This document shows positions 1 through 5,506 of a stretch of DNA of 5,808 nt, in pieces. The notes beneath the pieces were generated by a model. It did not search any database, was not told the origin of the DNA, and worked only from the letters and a program-made list of their open reading frames with translations. Made by a program: the position numbers and the translations under genes. Source of the stretch: Candidatus Hydrothermota bacterium (lineage in GTDB: Bacteria > Hydrothermota > Hydrothermia > B15-G9); contig QNDP01000106.1 of NCBI GenBank assembly GCA_003645975.1, forward strand, positions 1 through 5,808, written 5' to 3'. The number at the start of each line of letters is the position of its first letter. Positions within the stretch are counted from its first letter, which is position 1.

Positions 1-602
1 TCGTCATCGGCGTCTATATGCCTACTCCTGAGTCCCTTCGCAACTTCATGGCGACCAACGGCAAGAAAGTCAAGGAACTGCTCTTGGCGCGGTTCTACGA
101 GGTCTATCGAAGGATGGCGTTCCTTGCGGGCAAACGGAAGGACATTCCGAAGGAGCTTTGGGAACGATACGGCTTCACCTTCGACATCCCGAACGGATTT
201 GCCTACACAGCCATAGACTCCCATTTTGTGGCGTTCGCAAAGCATTACCCCGACCGGTTCATCTTCATCTTCTGGGACGATACGACCAGAACACTTGACC
301 CCGATTCGATCGTGGCCTTGAGAGATTCTCTGACCGAAAAATATTACGAAGGTGATTATGTGCTAAAGGGTTACTGGCGTGCCAAACAGGACACTTTTTT
401 GGGTTACCAAGCGGTCAAAATCACTGGTGCTTGGCAAAACGACCGCAGAATCATGGGAGGCCCGTTCCGCCTTTACGCATTCAACCGCAAAGGCAGATTC
501 TACATGGTCGATCTCGGTGTGTATTATCCGGAGGAAATCTACAAATTCGGATACATCATGCGGTTGGAAGTTATCGCCAGAACGCTCCGTTTCAGGGATT
601 AA
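1..602 (+). CDS. DUF4837-like protein, 3' part (5' end outside window)
   Basis: The frame is open from the first complete codon (base 3) through the TAA at 600-602, so the ATG at 18 is probably internal and the gene starts before the window. Residues below count from that ATG. The pattern resembles DUF4837, a family of mostly Bacteroidota proteins of unknown function, often lipoproteins. It shows a central FDIPNGF (55-61), an aromatic strand FIFIFWDD (81-88), then GAWQNDRRIMGGPFRLYAF (137-155) with the family-like 'G-W...MGGPF' core. A short tail follows with YYPEEIYKFGYIMRLEVI (169-186). The helical stretch before FDIPNGF also fits the family. Any signal peptide or lipobox would lie upstream and cannot be seen. 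No enzymatic motif is visible. The next gene begins 131 bases downstream with its own strong ribosome binding site, so co-transcription is uncertain. The family call rests on recalled motifs only. Confidence 0.7.
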   Translation, partial: VIGVYMPTPESLRNFMATNGKKVKELLLARFYEVYRRMAFLAGKRKDIPKELWERYGFTFDIPNGFAYTAIDSHFVAFAKHYPDRFIFIFWDDTTRTLDPDSIVALRDSLTEKYYEGDYVLKGYWRAKQDTFLGYQAVKITGAWQNDRRIMGGPFRLYAFNRKGRFYMVDLGVYYPEEIYKFGYIMRLEVIARTLRFRD

Positions 603-720
603 AGCCGAACGCAATCCGTTTGAGAACCGAAAAGGCGGCATCTTCCGTTGCAGTCGCATGTTTTTGAACAAATATTGAGACCAAAAGGCCGTCTAATTGA
701 TCGTCGATTGAATTGCAAAC

Positions 721-727
721 AGGAGGT
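721..727 (+). promoter_or_regulatory. Strong Shine-Dalgarno site of the macro domain gene
   Basis: AGGAGGT lies 6 bases before the ATG at 734. It decides the start: the in-frame TTG at 713 lies upstream of this site and would put the SD inside the coding region. Confidence 0.88.
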
Positions 728-733
728 GGCAAA

Positions 734-1306
734 ATGGCCGAGAACAAAGTTCTCTTTGAGTTCGAGGTCAACGGTAAGAAAATTCAGATTGTGCGGGGAG
801 ACATAACCGTCGAGGATGTCGATGCCATTGTGAACGCTGCCAATTCATATCTCAAACATGGCGGTGGCGTGGCAGGTGCCATCGTTCGGCGCGGCGGATA
901 CGAGATCCAAAAGGAGAGCGACGAACTCGTGAGAAAGCACGGAGCAGTCCCTGTCGGCAAGGCGGTTTACACGGGCGGCGGAAAATTGAAGGCCAGATAT
1001 GTGATCCACACGGTCGGACCGCGATGGGGCGAAGGAAACGAGGTCGAGAAACTCAGGAGCGCCATCCGCAGCGCCCTGGAGGTCGCGACACAGCTCAAGC
1101 TGAAATCGATCTCGCTGCCAGCCGTCAGCACAGGCATCTTCGGATTTCCAAAGGACTTGGGGGCAAAAGTCATCACCGAAGAGGTCGTCAACTTCCTAAA
1201 AACGCAGGACACAACGCTCGAAGTCGTGAGGCTATGCAACATCGACGAATTGACCTCAAATCTGTTCCTGAAGGAGGCTGAACGCATCAGCTCCGAGTCG
1301 CCGTAA
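734..1306 (+). CDS. Macro domain protein (AF1521-like ADP-ribose-binding/hydrolysing)
   Basis: The 190-residue protein is essentially one macro domain. Such domains bind ADP-ribose, and many remove mono-ADP-ribose from proteins or deacetylate O-acetyl-ADP-ribose in the cytosol. Visible hallmarks are RGDIT (21-25), VDAIVNAAN (29-37, with the key NAAN asparagines), HGGGVAGAI (42-50), the core strand YVIHTVGP (89-96), and the phosphate-binding loop [12 protein letters not shown] (128-139). The N-terminal strand [20 protein letters not shown] and HGGGVA resemble the archaeal AF1521 type. In MacroD/YmdB enzymes the equivalent loop reads GGGGVDGAI and the Asp is catalytic. Here that Asp is Ala47, so YmdB-type chemistry should not be assumed, although AF1521 itself lacks the Asp and has been reported active on ADP-ribosylated proteins. 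Start ATG 734 is set by the SD at 721-727. No obvious ADP-ribosyltransferase partner lies nearby. Confidence 0.93.
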   Translation: MAENKVLFEFEVNGKKIQIVRGDITVEDVDAIVNAANSYLKHGGGVAGAIVRRGGYEIQKESDELVRKHGAVPVGKAVYTGGGKLKARYVIHTVGPRWGEGNEVEKLRSAIRSALEVATQLKLKSISLPAVSTGIFGFPKDLGAKVITEEVVNFLKTQDTTLEVVRLCNIDELTSNLFLKEAERISSESP

Positions 1307-1373
1307 CGATAATCCGCAGCCTTTCTGACCACCGCTTATCTTGGAAGATGCGTATTTTGTCCGCCTCCCGTCC

Positions 1374-1526
1374 TCAACGGGGTTCATCGTTTGTCAGGAC
1401 TTTGAAGAATTCGCGGTCGAACAGGTCGGTCGATGAATAGCCCATGAACTGAGGGATATACCAGCCGAATCTGCTGTTTCCGATGAGGAATCCGCAATAG
1501 GGCGTATCTCCTTGTTTGACAGCAAA
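1374..1526 (-). pseudogene. Probable 3' remnant of an unidentified gene
   Basis: On the reverse strand a 50-codon open frame runs from just after a TAA (1527-1529) to a TGA (1374-1376). It reads like true protein: GFLIGNSRFGWYIP, then QFMGYSSTDLFDREFF, then KVLTNDEPR. It is aromatic-rich with good codon choice; six of seven Phe codons are TTC, and Ile is always ATC. There is no usable start except an internal ATG that would leave 23 residues, and no SD. This suggests the C-terminal end of a decayed or truncated gene that would have converged on the macro domain gene. Extending the same frame through the TAA gives no convincing protein. The family is not recognised. A chance open frame remains possible. 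Confidence 0.35.
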
Positions 1527-1598
1527 TTATACGGGCAAAAACGTCCGATTCGTGTGGTGAGACGGCGGCGAAACTGTGCAACATCCCAAAAATTTCGT

Positions 1599-1604
1599 TA
1601 AAAT
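1599..1604 (+). promoter_or_regulatory. Possible -10 box for the lysS operon (near-leaderless)
   Basis: TAAAAT sits 10 bases before the lysS ATG at 1615, where no Shine-Dalgarno sequence is visible. If used, transcription would start about 4 bases before the ATG. The matching -35 is poor (TGTGCA at 18 bp spacing). The site is suggestive only. Confidence 0.25.
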
Positions 1605-1614
1605 CTACGCCGAC

Positions 1615-3114
1615 ATGGAGGAATTCGAGGTCAGAAGGCAAAAAATCGAAGAACTGAGGGAGAGAGGGATCGAGCCATATCCCTACCGATTCGAGAAAAC
1701 GCATCGCAGTAGTGATGTCAAATCTCGATTCGACGAGCTTAAAGGCATGACTGTGCGACTGGCTGGCAGACTTATCTCAAAACGCGTGTTCGGCAAACTG
1801 ATTTTCGCCCACATCCAAGACGAAGATGACCGAATCCAACTGATTTTCCAGAAGAATGTCACCAAGATCGGCGAAACCGATGAAGATGCGATCAAATTCG
1901 TGAAAAAAGACATCGATGTCGGCGACATCATCGGAGCTGAAGGCGAGCCGTTCCTCACAAAAACCGGCGAGAAGAGCCTGCTGGTTCACCGTGTCTTCCT
2001 GTTAGCCAAAGGATTGCGCCCATTGCCCGAAAAATGGCATGGACTGAGAGACCGCGAAGTCCAGTATCGTCAAAGGTATCTCGATTTGATAGTCAATCCG
2101 GAATCCCGCGAGTTTTTCAAGCTGCGCGCCCGTGTCATCTCCGAAATCCGTAAATTCTTTGAAGCCAATGGATTCATTGAGTTTGAAACGCCCACACTCC
2201 AACCGATTTACGGCGGAGCTTATGCCCGTCCGTTCGAGACATTCGCACATGCTTTGGACACAAAGCTTTATCTTCGCATCTCCGATGAGCTTTACCTCAA
2301 GAGGCTTCTGGTCGGCGGCTACGAGCGCGTCTTCGAGATCTGCAAGGATTTCCGAAACGAAGGGATCGATCGGTTCCATTATCCTGAATTCACGATGCTC
2401 GAAGCCTATGCGGCTTATTGGGATTACAACGACATGATGGAATTGACCGAGAAGTTGTTTCTGCATCTCGTCCAGAGCTTCAGCGAAGACGGTAAACTTC
2501 GATTTGATGGCAAGGAAGTCGATGTGAAGCCGCCATTTCCGCGAATCCGTTTTGTCGATTCGCTCGCCGAAAAACTGGGCTATGACCCACTCGATGCAAC
2601 ACAGGAGCGACTTGCAGAATCCGCTAAGGTTCATGGACTTGAGCGTGCCGAACGGATGCCAAAACACAAATTGATCGACAAACTTTTCGATCGGCTCGTC
2701 GGAGATCATCTTATCGAGCCGACATTCGTAATTGACCATCCTGCAATAATTTCGCCGCTCGCCAAGCGCCACAGGCAAGACCCGCGCCTTGTCGAACGGT
2801 TTGAGCTTTACATGTTCGGAATCGAGCTGGCGAACGCATTTTCAGAACTGAACGATCCGATCGACCAAAGACAACGGTTCGAGGCACTTGCGGCACTCAA
2901 AGCACAAGACGAGGAGATACCGAGCGAGATTGACGAGGACTTCCTGACAGCGCTCGAATACGGGATGCCACCGGCTGGCGGAATCGGGATCGGGATCGAC
3001 AGGCTGATCATGGTGGTTTTGGACAGGTCGGCGATACGAGATGTCATCTTGTTCCCGCAACTTAGACCTAAATTGTCGCCGTCTTCAAAAGGATCGACAT
3101 CCAAAGATGCCTGA
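1615..3114 (+). CDS. lysS: Lysyl-tRNA synthetase, class II
   Basis: LysS charges tRNA-Lys with lysine using ATP in the cytosol. At 499 residues the length is normal for bacterial class II LysRS. The N-terminal region has ERGIEPYPYRFEKTH (16-30), followed by the OB-fold anticodon-binding domain (about 45-130; GRLISKRVFGK, FAHIQDEDDRIQLI). The linker LRPLPEKWHGLRDREVQYRQ (134-153) is diagnostic. Catalytic motifs are motif 1 around 173-193, motif 2 FEICKDFRNEGIDRFHYPEF (240-259), and motif 3 GGIGIGIDRL (455-464) followed by IRDVILFPQLRP. NAFSELNDPIDQRQRFE (407-423) is also canonical. Two deviations stand out: HYPEF where HNPEF is usual, and FAHALD (210-215) where HHNALD is usual. ATG 1615 fits the family N-terminus better than the in-frame GTG at 1576; neither has a clear SD. 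The 3' end overlaps the next gene by 8 bases. Confidence 0.97.
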   Translation: MEEFEVRRQKIEELRERGIEPYPYRFEKTHRSSDVKSRFDELKGMTVRLAGRLISKRVFGKLIFAHIQDEDDRIQLIFQKNVTKIGETDEDAIKFVKKDIDVGDIIGAEGEPFLTKTGEKSLLVHRVFLLAKGLRPLPEKWHGLRDREVQYRQRYLDLIVNPESREFFKLRARVISEIRKFFEANGFIEFETPTLQPIYGGAYARPFETFAHALDTKLYLRISDELYLKRLLVGGYERVFEICKDFRNEGIDRFHYPEFTMLEAYAAYWDYNDMMELTEKLFLHLVQSFSEDGKLRFDGKEVDVKPPFPRIRFVDSLAEKLGYDPLDATQERLAESAKVHGLERAERMPKHKLIDKLFDRLVGDHLIEPTFVIDHPAIISPLAKRHRQDPRLVERFELYMFGIELANAFSELNDPIDQRQRFEALAALKAQDEEIPSEIDEDFLTALEYGMPPAGGIGIGIDRLIMVVLDRSAIRDVILFPQLRPKLSPSSKGSTSKDA

Positions 3115-3838
3115 GATGACGGTCATAGATGCCCTCCTTGAGCAAGTCATCGATGTGCCCGTAAGGGATGTGATCATCGGCCTTTACGATGTTTTGGTCG
3201 AGAGCTGTGATGTCGGACTTGCGAGCACCATGCTGCGGCCGCGCGACGGCAAGTTCATAACAATCAGGAACTTCGGAAAACTCACAGAGATGCGGACAGC
3301 CGAGCTGGCGGAATACCTCCGTTCTGACAACCTCCTTGAGGCTGCGATCGGGATGGCAACGGTGAACAGCTCACTCCCAAGACCCCCTTCGGATTCTTTT
3401 GTGGAAATCAATGCGAGAGAGTTGCTTATTGAACGCGGAAAAGACAAAGTCGTCGGCATTATCGGCCATTTTCCTTTCGTGGATGCGCTGAGGATGACTG
3501 CACGCAAGGTCTTGGTGTTCGAGAAGATACCCCGTGAAGGCGATCTCTCAGAATCTGACATTCCCTCTTATCTTCCGGAGGCCGATGTCGTTGGTCTGAC
3601 TGCAACTTCCATCATCAACCACTCATTCGAGGAGGTCATGCGACATATCAAGCCGACGGCCTTCGTGGTCATGCTCGGACCTTCTACGCCCTTATCGCAT
3701 GTCCTTTTCGACTTTGGAATCCATGCACTTGCAGGCACTTTGGCGTCAGATGTCGAAAAATTGAAGCGCGAAGTCAAAGAGGCCGTGCCGTTTAAATTCC
3801 TCAAGTCGGTGCGGCGGGTCATCTGGTTCAAGCCATGA
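3107..3838 (+). CDS. DUF4213/DUF364 protein, putative metal chelation
   Basis: This 243-residue protein has the two-domain plan of the DUF364 (PF04016) family. The N-terminal DUF4213 part contains VRDVIIGLYDVLVES (19-33), VGLASTM (36-42) and AAIGMATVNSSL (79-90). The C-terminal Rossmann-like DUF364 part contains KVVGIIGHFPF (113-123), VLVFEKIP (134-141), EADVVGLTATSIINHS (157-172) and FVVMLGPSTPLS (185-196). A solved member from Desulfitobacterium showed an enolase-N-like fold joined to a Rossmann-like domain, with a proposed heavy-metal-chelating site between them. No reaction has been established. Start ATG 3107 overlaps lysS by 8 bases; ATG 3116 (Met4) is an alternative just past the lysS stop. 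SD support is weak (AAAGGA, 13 bases upstream), so translational coupling to lysS is likely. The stop overlaps the xdhC-like start as ATGA, implying a role beside molybdenum cofactor handling. Confidence 0.9.
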   Translation: MPEMTVIDALLEQVIDVPVRDVIIGLYDVLVESCDVGLASTMLRPRDGKFITIRNFGKLTEMRTAELAEYLRSDNLLEAAIGMATVNSSLPRPPSDSFVEINARELLIERGKDKVVGIIGHFPFVDALRMTARKVLVFEKIPREGDLSESDIPSYLPEADVVGLTATSIINHSFEEVMRHIKPTAFVVMLGPSTPLSHVLFDFGIHALAGTLASDVEKLKREVKEAVPFKFLKSVRRVIWFKP

Positions 3839-4671
3839 AGATCGAGGTCGAAATTTTTGAAAGAATTGCGGAGCTCAGGCGGCAGGGCAAAAGCTGTGTG
3901 CTTGTAACTGTGGTCGAAAAGAAGGGTTCTGGTCCTGCGGAAGTCGGACGAAAGATGCTCGTTCTGCCTGACGGCCGCTTTTGGGGGAGCGTCGGCGGCG
4001 GCACACTCGAGAAGCTCGCTATCAAAAAAGCATTGGAGGTCAATAAATTGCGTAGATCGACGATCCACCACTACGCATTCACCGAGAACCACGATGTCGT
4101 TGAAAATGCCGGTCGAACGGGTATGGTCTGCGGCGGAAATGCGACGCTCTTTTTCGACTACATCGGACCCAAGAATTACATCTACATCTTTGGCGCCGGG
4201 CATGTCGGGCGTGCGGTCGCAAGGCATCTTCATGGAACTGGATTTTTCGTTACCATAATCGATAACCGCAAGAATGTCCTTGAGGGACTTGATGTTGGAG
4301 ACCGCATCGTCCATGCAAACTATGAATCGGCTTTGGAAGGCGAAGATGTGCCTGAAAATGGGATGTTCGTCGTGGCTACTCATTCACATGTCTTTGATGT
4401 TATTGCACTTAAACGGATTTTCACGGCAGGTTGGAAGCCGCTTTATGTCGGGCTTCTGGCATCGAAAAACAAGGCGCGAACGGTCGTCGGCAAGCTCATC
4501 GAGGAACTTGGTGAAGGACTCGATCTGTCAAGGCTTTATGCGCCAATCGGGCTTGATGTCGGCGGTAAGTCTCCCGATGAGATAGCGATTTCCATTGTAG
4601 CCGAATTACTTGCAGTTCATTACGGAAAGACCGAGGTTAAACATTTGAGGCTGTCATGGTCTATCTCATAG
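3835..4671 (+). CDS. XdhC/CoxI-family molybdenum hydroxylase maturation protein
   Basis: XdhC proteins bind molybdenum cofactor, protect or present it for sulfuration, and insert it into xanthine-dehydrogenase-type enzymes in the cytosol. The 278-residue length and both domains fit. The N-terminal XdhC/CoxI domain has VLVTVVEKKGSGPAEVGRKM (22-41), WGSVGGGTLE (50-59) and the conserved Cys in GMVCGG (96-101). The C-terminal Rossmann domain has YIFGAGHVGRAVA (117-129), acidic D143-x-R145, the strand FVVATHSHVFD (178-188), YVGLLASKNK (204-213) and APIGLDVGGKSPDEIAISI (236-254). All expected landmarks are present. The family usually reads GS.PR..G.; here it is GSGPAEVGRKM, with Ala-Glu in place of Pro-Arg-like residues. 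It is coupled upstream by ATGA to the DUF364 gene and downstream by a 16-base overlap to an NTPase gene. The hydroxylase it serves is not in the window. Confidence 0.93.
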   Translation: MKIEVEIFERIAELRRQGKSCVLVTVVEKKGSGPAEVGRKMLVLPDGRFWGSVGGGTLEKLAIKKALEVNKLRRSTIHHYAFTENHDVVENAGRTGMVCGGNATLFFDYIGPKNYIYIFGAGHVGRAVARHLHGTGFFVTIIDNRKNVLEGLDVGDRIVHANYESALEGEDVPENGMFVVATHSHVFDVIALKRIFTAGWKPLYVGLLASKNKARTVVGKLIEELGEGLDLSRLYAPIGLDVGGKSPDEIAISIVAELLAVHYGKTEVKHLRLSWSIS

Positions 4672-5132
4672 TTGGAGAGGTTGATGTCGGTAAGACCACC
4701 AAGATCAAGGAGATACATCGGAAGATCGGGCGTGGCGACGGCGTAATCCTCGAAAAAGTTTTTGAGAACGGCCAATTTGTCGGTTACGATGCCGTGCGTC
4801 TCAAGAGTGGTGAGCGACGCCGTTTTGCGGTCTTTAAATGGATGAAGCCTTTGGGATGGGACGAGGTTTTCCAACATGGCAGATTTAGCTTCTCAAAATC
4901 AGGATTGGCCTTTGCTGTGGAACAACTTGAGGATGCAGTGCGTTCGGCTGCCGAACCCATTTTCATCGATGAACTTGGCGGACTGGAGCTTGAGGACAAG
5001 GCGTTTGCACATGCCTTTCGGCTCGCCCTCGAGAAAGGCCTTGAAATCTATGCCACATGTCGCACTTCGCTCCTTCAAGCGATCATCAAAAAGTTTGATT
5101 TGGCAGGAAGATGCCAAATTTTGAAGGTCTGA
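4656..5132 (+). CDS. Small P-loop NTPase, THEP1/NTPase_1-like
   Basis: The 158-residue protein has the compact plan of the THEP1-type nucleoside-triphosphatase family (NTPase_1). The Walker A loop is GEVDVGKT (7-14) near the N-terminus. A helix KSGLAFAVEQLEDAV (81-95) precedes the Walker B strand PIFIDELGGLEL (101-112), which has the family-typical DE-G-xEL. YATCR follows as a late strand. Family members hydrolyse NTPs in vitro, but physiological roles are unclear. The P-loop is less glycine-rich than usual, with Glu-Val-Asp-Val between the glycines. Its start lies 16 bases inside the xdhC-like gene, so it is almost surely co-translated with it. This suggests a role in molybdenum cofactor or nucleotide handling, for example a MobB-like function, but that is inferred from position only. 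No SD is obvious before 4656. Confidence 0.85.
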   Translation: MVYLIVGEVDVGKTTKIKEIHRKIGRGDGVILEKVFENGQFVGYDAVRLKSGERRRFAVFKWMKPLGWDEVFQHGRFSFSKSGLAFAVEQLEDAVRSAAEPIFIDELGGLELEDKAFAHAFRLALEKGLEIYATCRTSLLQAIIKKFDLAGRCQILKV

Positions 5133-5192
5133 CACAGGCAAGGAAACCAGTCCCCCCTTGCCCTGTGGGAGAGGGGATGAAGGGGTGAGGGC
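5133..5192. repeat. C/G-rich palindromic dispersed-type repeat, possible mRNA 3' hairpin
   Basis: Directly after the stop codon at 5130-5132, CACAGGCAAGG (5133-5143) can pair with CCTTGCCCTGTG (5156-5167), leaving one bulged C and a 12-base loop. The segment CCCCTTGCCC (5154-5163) can instead pair imperfectly with GGGAGAGGGG (5167-5176), so two folds compete. The reverse strand reads as the familiar dispersed motif CCCTCACCCC...CCCCTCTCCC, which in frame gives 'LTPSSPLPQGKGG'-like peptides. Such intergenic elements occur in many copies in many bacterial genomes. There is no T-run after either hairpin, so this is not a standard intrinsic terminator, although it may protect the operon's 3' end. 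Confidence 0.7.
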
Positions 5193-5243
5193 ATAAATCC
5201 ACATTCACAAACAACTTCCGACATAGATGACGACAGGGTTTGG

Positions 5244-5384
5244 ATGATGCTCGAGATGACGAGTTGCACAAAGAGTTGGAAGCTTTGTAGCGCTGAAATT
5301 CCGACATTCATCCCGATACCGCAGACTAAAGAGCAAATAGCCGCAAAGAATGGAAAAGATGTGGAAGGACGATCCTGTTGCTAA
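5244..5384 (+). CDS. Doubtful small open frame or gene remnant
   Basis: A 46-codon frame begins MMLEMTSCTKSWKLCSAEIP and ends GKDVEGRSCC before a TAA at 5382-5384. The frame is open upstream to near 5181 without another clear start. Only a weak AGGG precedes the ATG. It has four Cys and a charged middle, but no recognised domain. It could be a small protein, the decayed end of a gene interrupted by the adjacent repeat, or chance. Confidence 0.15.
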   Translation: MMLEMTSCTKSWKLCSAEIPTFIPIPQTKEQIAAKNGKDVEGRSCC

Positions 5385-5470
5385 ACCGAAATTTGTCGGA
5401 TACAACAGCCAAATGCTAATGGCCGATGGGCAAAGGCTTTGTCCGTGATTCCTCCGTCAAAAATTGGTGG

Positions 5471-5476
5471 TATAAT
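5471..5476 (+). promoter_or_regulatory. Sigma70-type -10 box for the M20 hydrolase gene
   Basis: A perfect TATAAT lies 30 bases before the ATG at 5507. The -35 position holds only weak matches (TTCCTC, 5449-5454, 16 bp spacing), so activation or another recognition element may be needed. An interrupted dyad, GGGCAAAG and CTTTGTCC (5428-5444), sits just upstream of the -35. Confidence 0.6.
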
Positions 5477-5492
5477 CGAGCACCTTTAATTC

Positions 5493-5498
5493 GGAGGT
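5493..5498 (+). promoter_or_regulatory. Shine-Dalgarno site of the M20 hydrolase gene
   Basis: GGAGGT lies 8 bases upstream of ATG 5507 and fixes that start codon. Confidence 0.85.
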
Positions 5499-5506
5499 TA
5501 AGGAAC

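Larger units (their letters stand above)
1307..1614. other. Intergenic region between the macro domain gene and lysS
   Basis: This gap of 308 bases has no intact gene. It contains the reverse-strand coding remnant at 1374-1526 and a weak 5-bp hairpin (CCCGT 1367-1371 with ACGGG 1377-1381) that lacks a T-run. A perfect TTGACA lies at 1516-1521 with no acceptable -10 at normal spacing. An AT-rich stretch just before lysS includes TAAAAT at 1599-1604. I see no tRNA, T-box or other structured leader. Confidence 0.6.
5133..5506. other. Intergenic region between the NTPase gene and the M20 hydrolase gene
   Basis: This 374-base gap opens with the palindromic repeat (5133-5192). It continues with a stretch of uncertain coding status, including a 46-codon frame at 5244-5384. 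It ends with a small dyad (5428-5444), a TATAAT box (5471-5476) and an SD (5493-5498). No RNA gene is recognised. Confidence 0.6.

Noticed and set aside
713..733. TTG at 713 as the start of the macro domain gene
   Set aside because: It lies upstream of the strong SD at 721-727, whose spacing fits ATG 734.
1367..1381. Hairpin CCCGT...ACGGG as the terminator of the macro domain gene
   Set aside because: The stem is only 5 bp and is followed by no T-run.
1526..1531. TATAAT on the reverse strand as a promoter for the 1374-1526 frame
   Set aside because: There is no -35 at proper spacing, and the box abuts a frame without a start codon.
1516..1544. Perfect TTGACA as a promoter for lysS
   Set aside because: At 17 bp spacing the -10 would be AACGTC, and no better box lies within 15-19 bp.
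2002..2778. Reverse-strand open frame of 258 codons inside lysS
   Set aside because: It is opposite the catalytic core of lysS, and the sense frame carries all class II motifs.
2980..3000. Tandem GGGATC-like repeat in lysS
   Set aside because: It simply encodes the Gly-Ile repeats of class II motif 3.
3568..4383. Long reverse-strand open frame (271 codons) across the DUF364 and xdhC-like genes
   Set aside because: It lies antisense to two clearly recognisable genes and its translation has no family motif.
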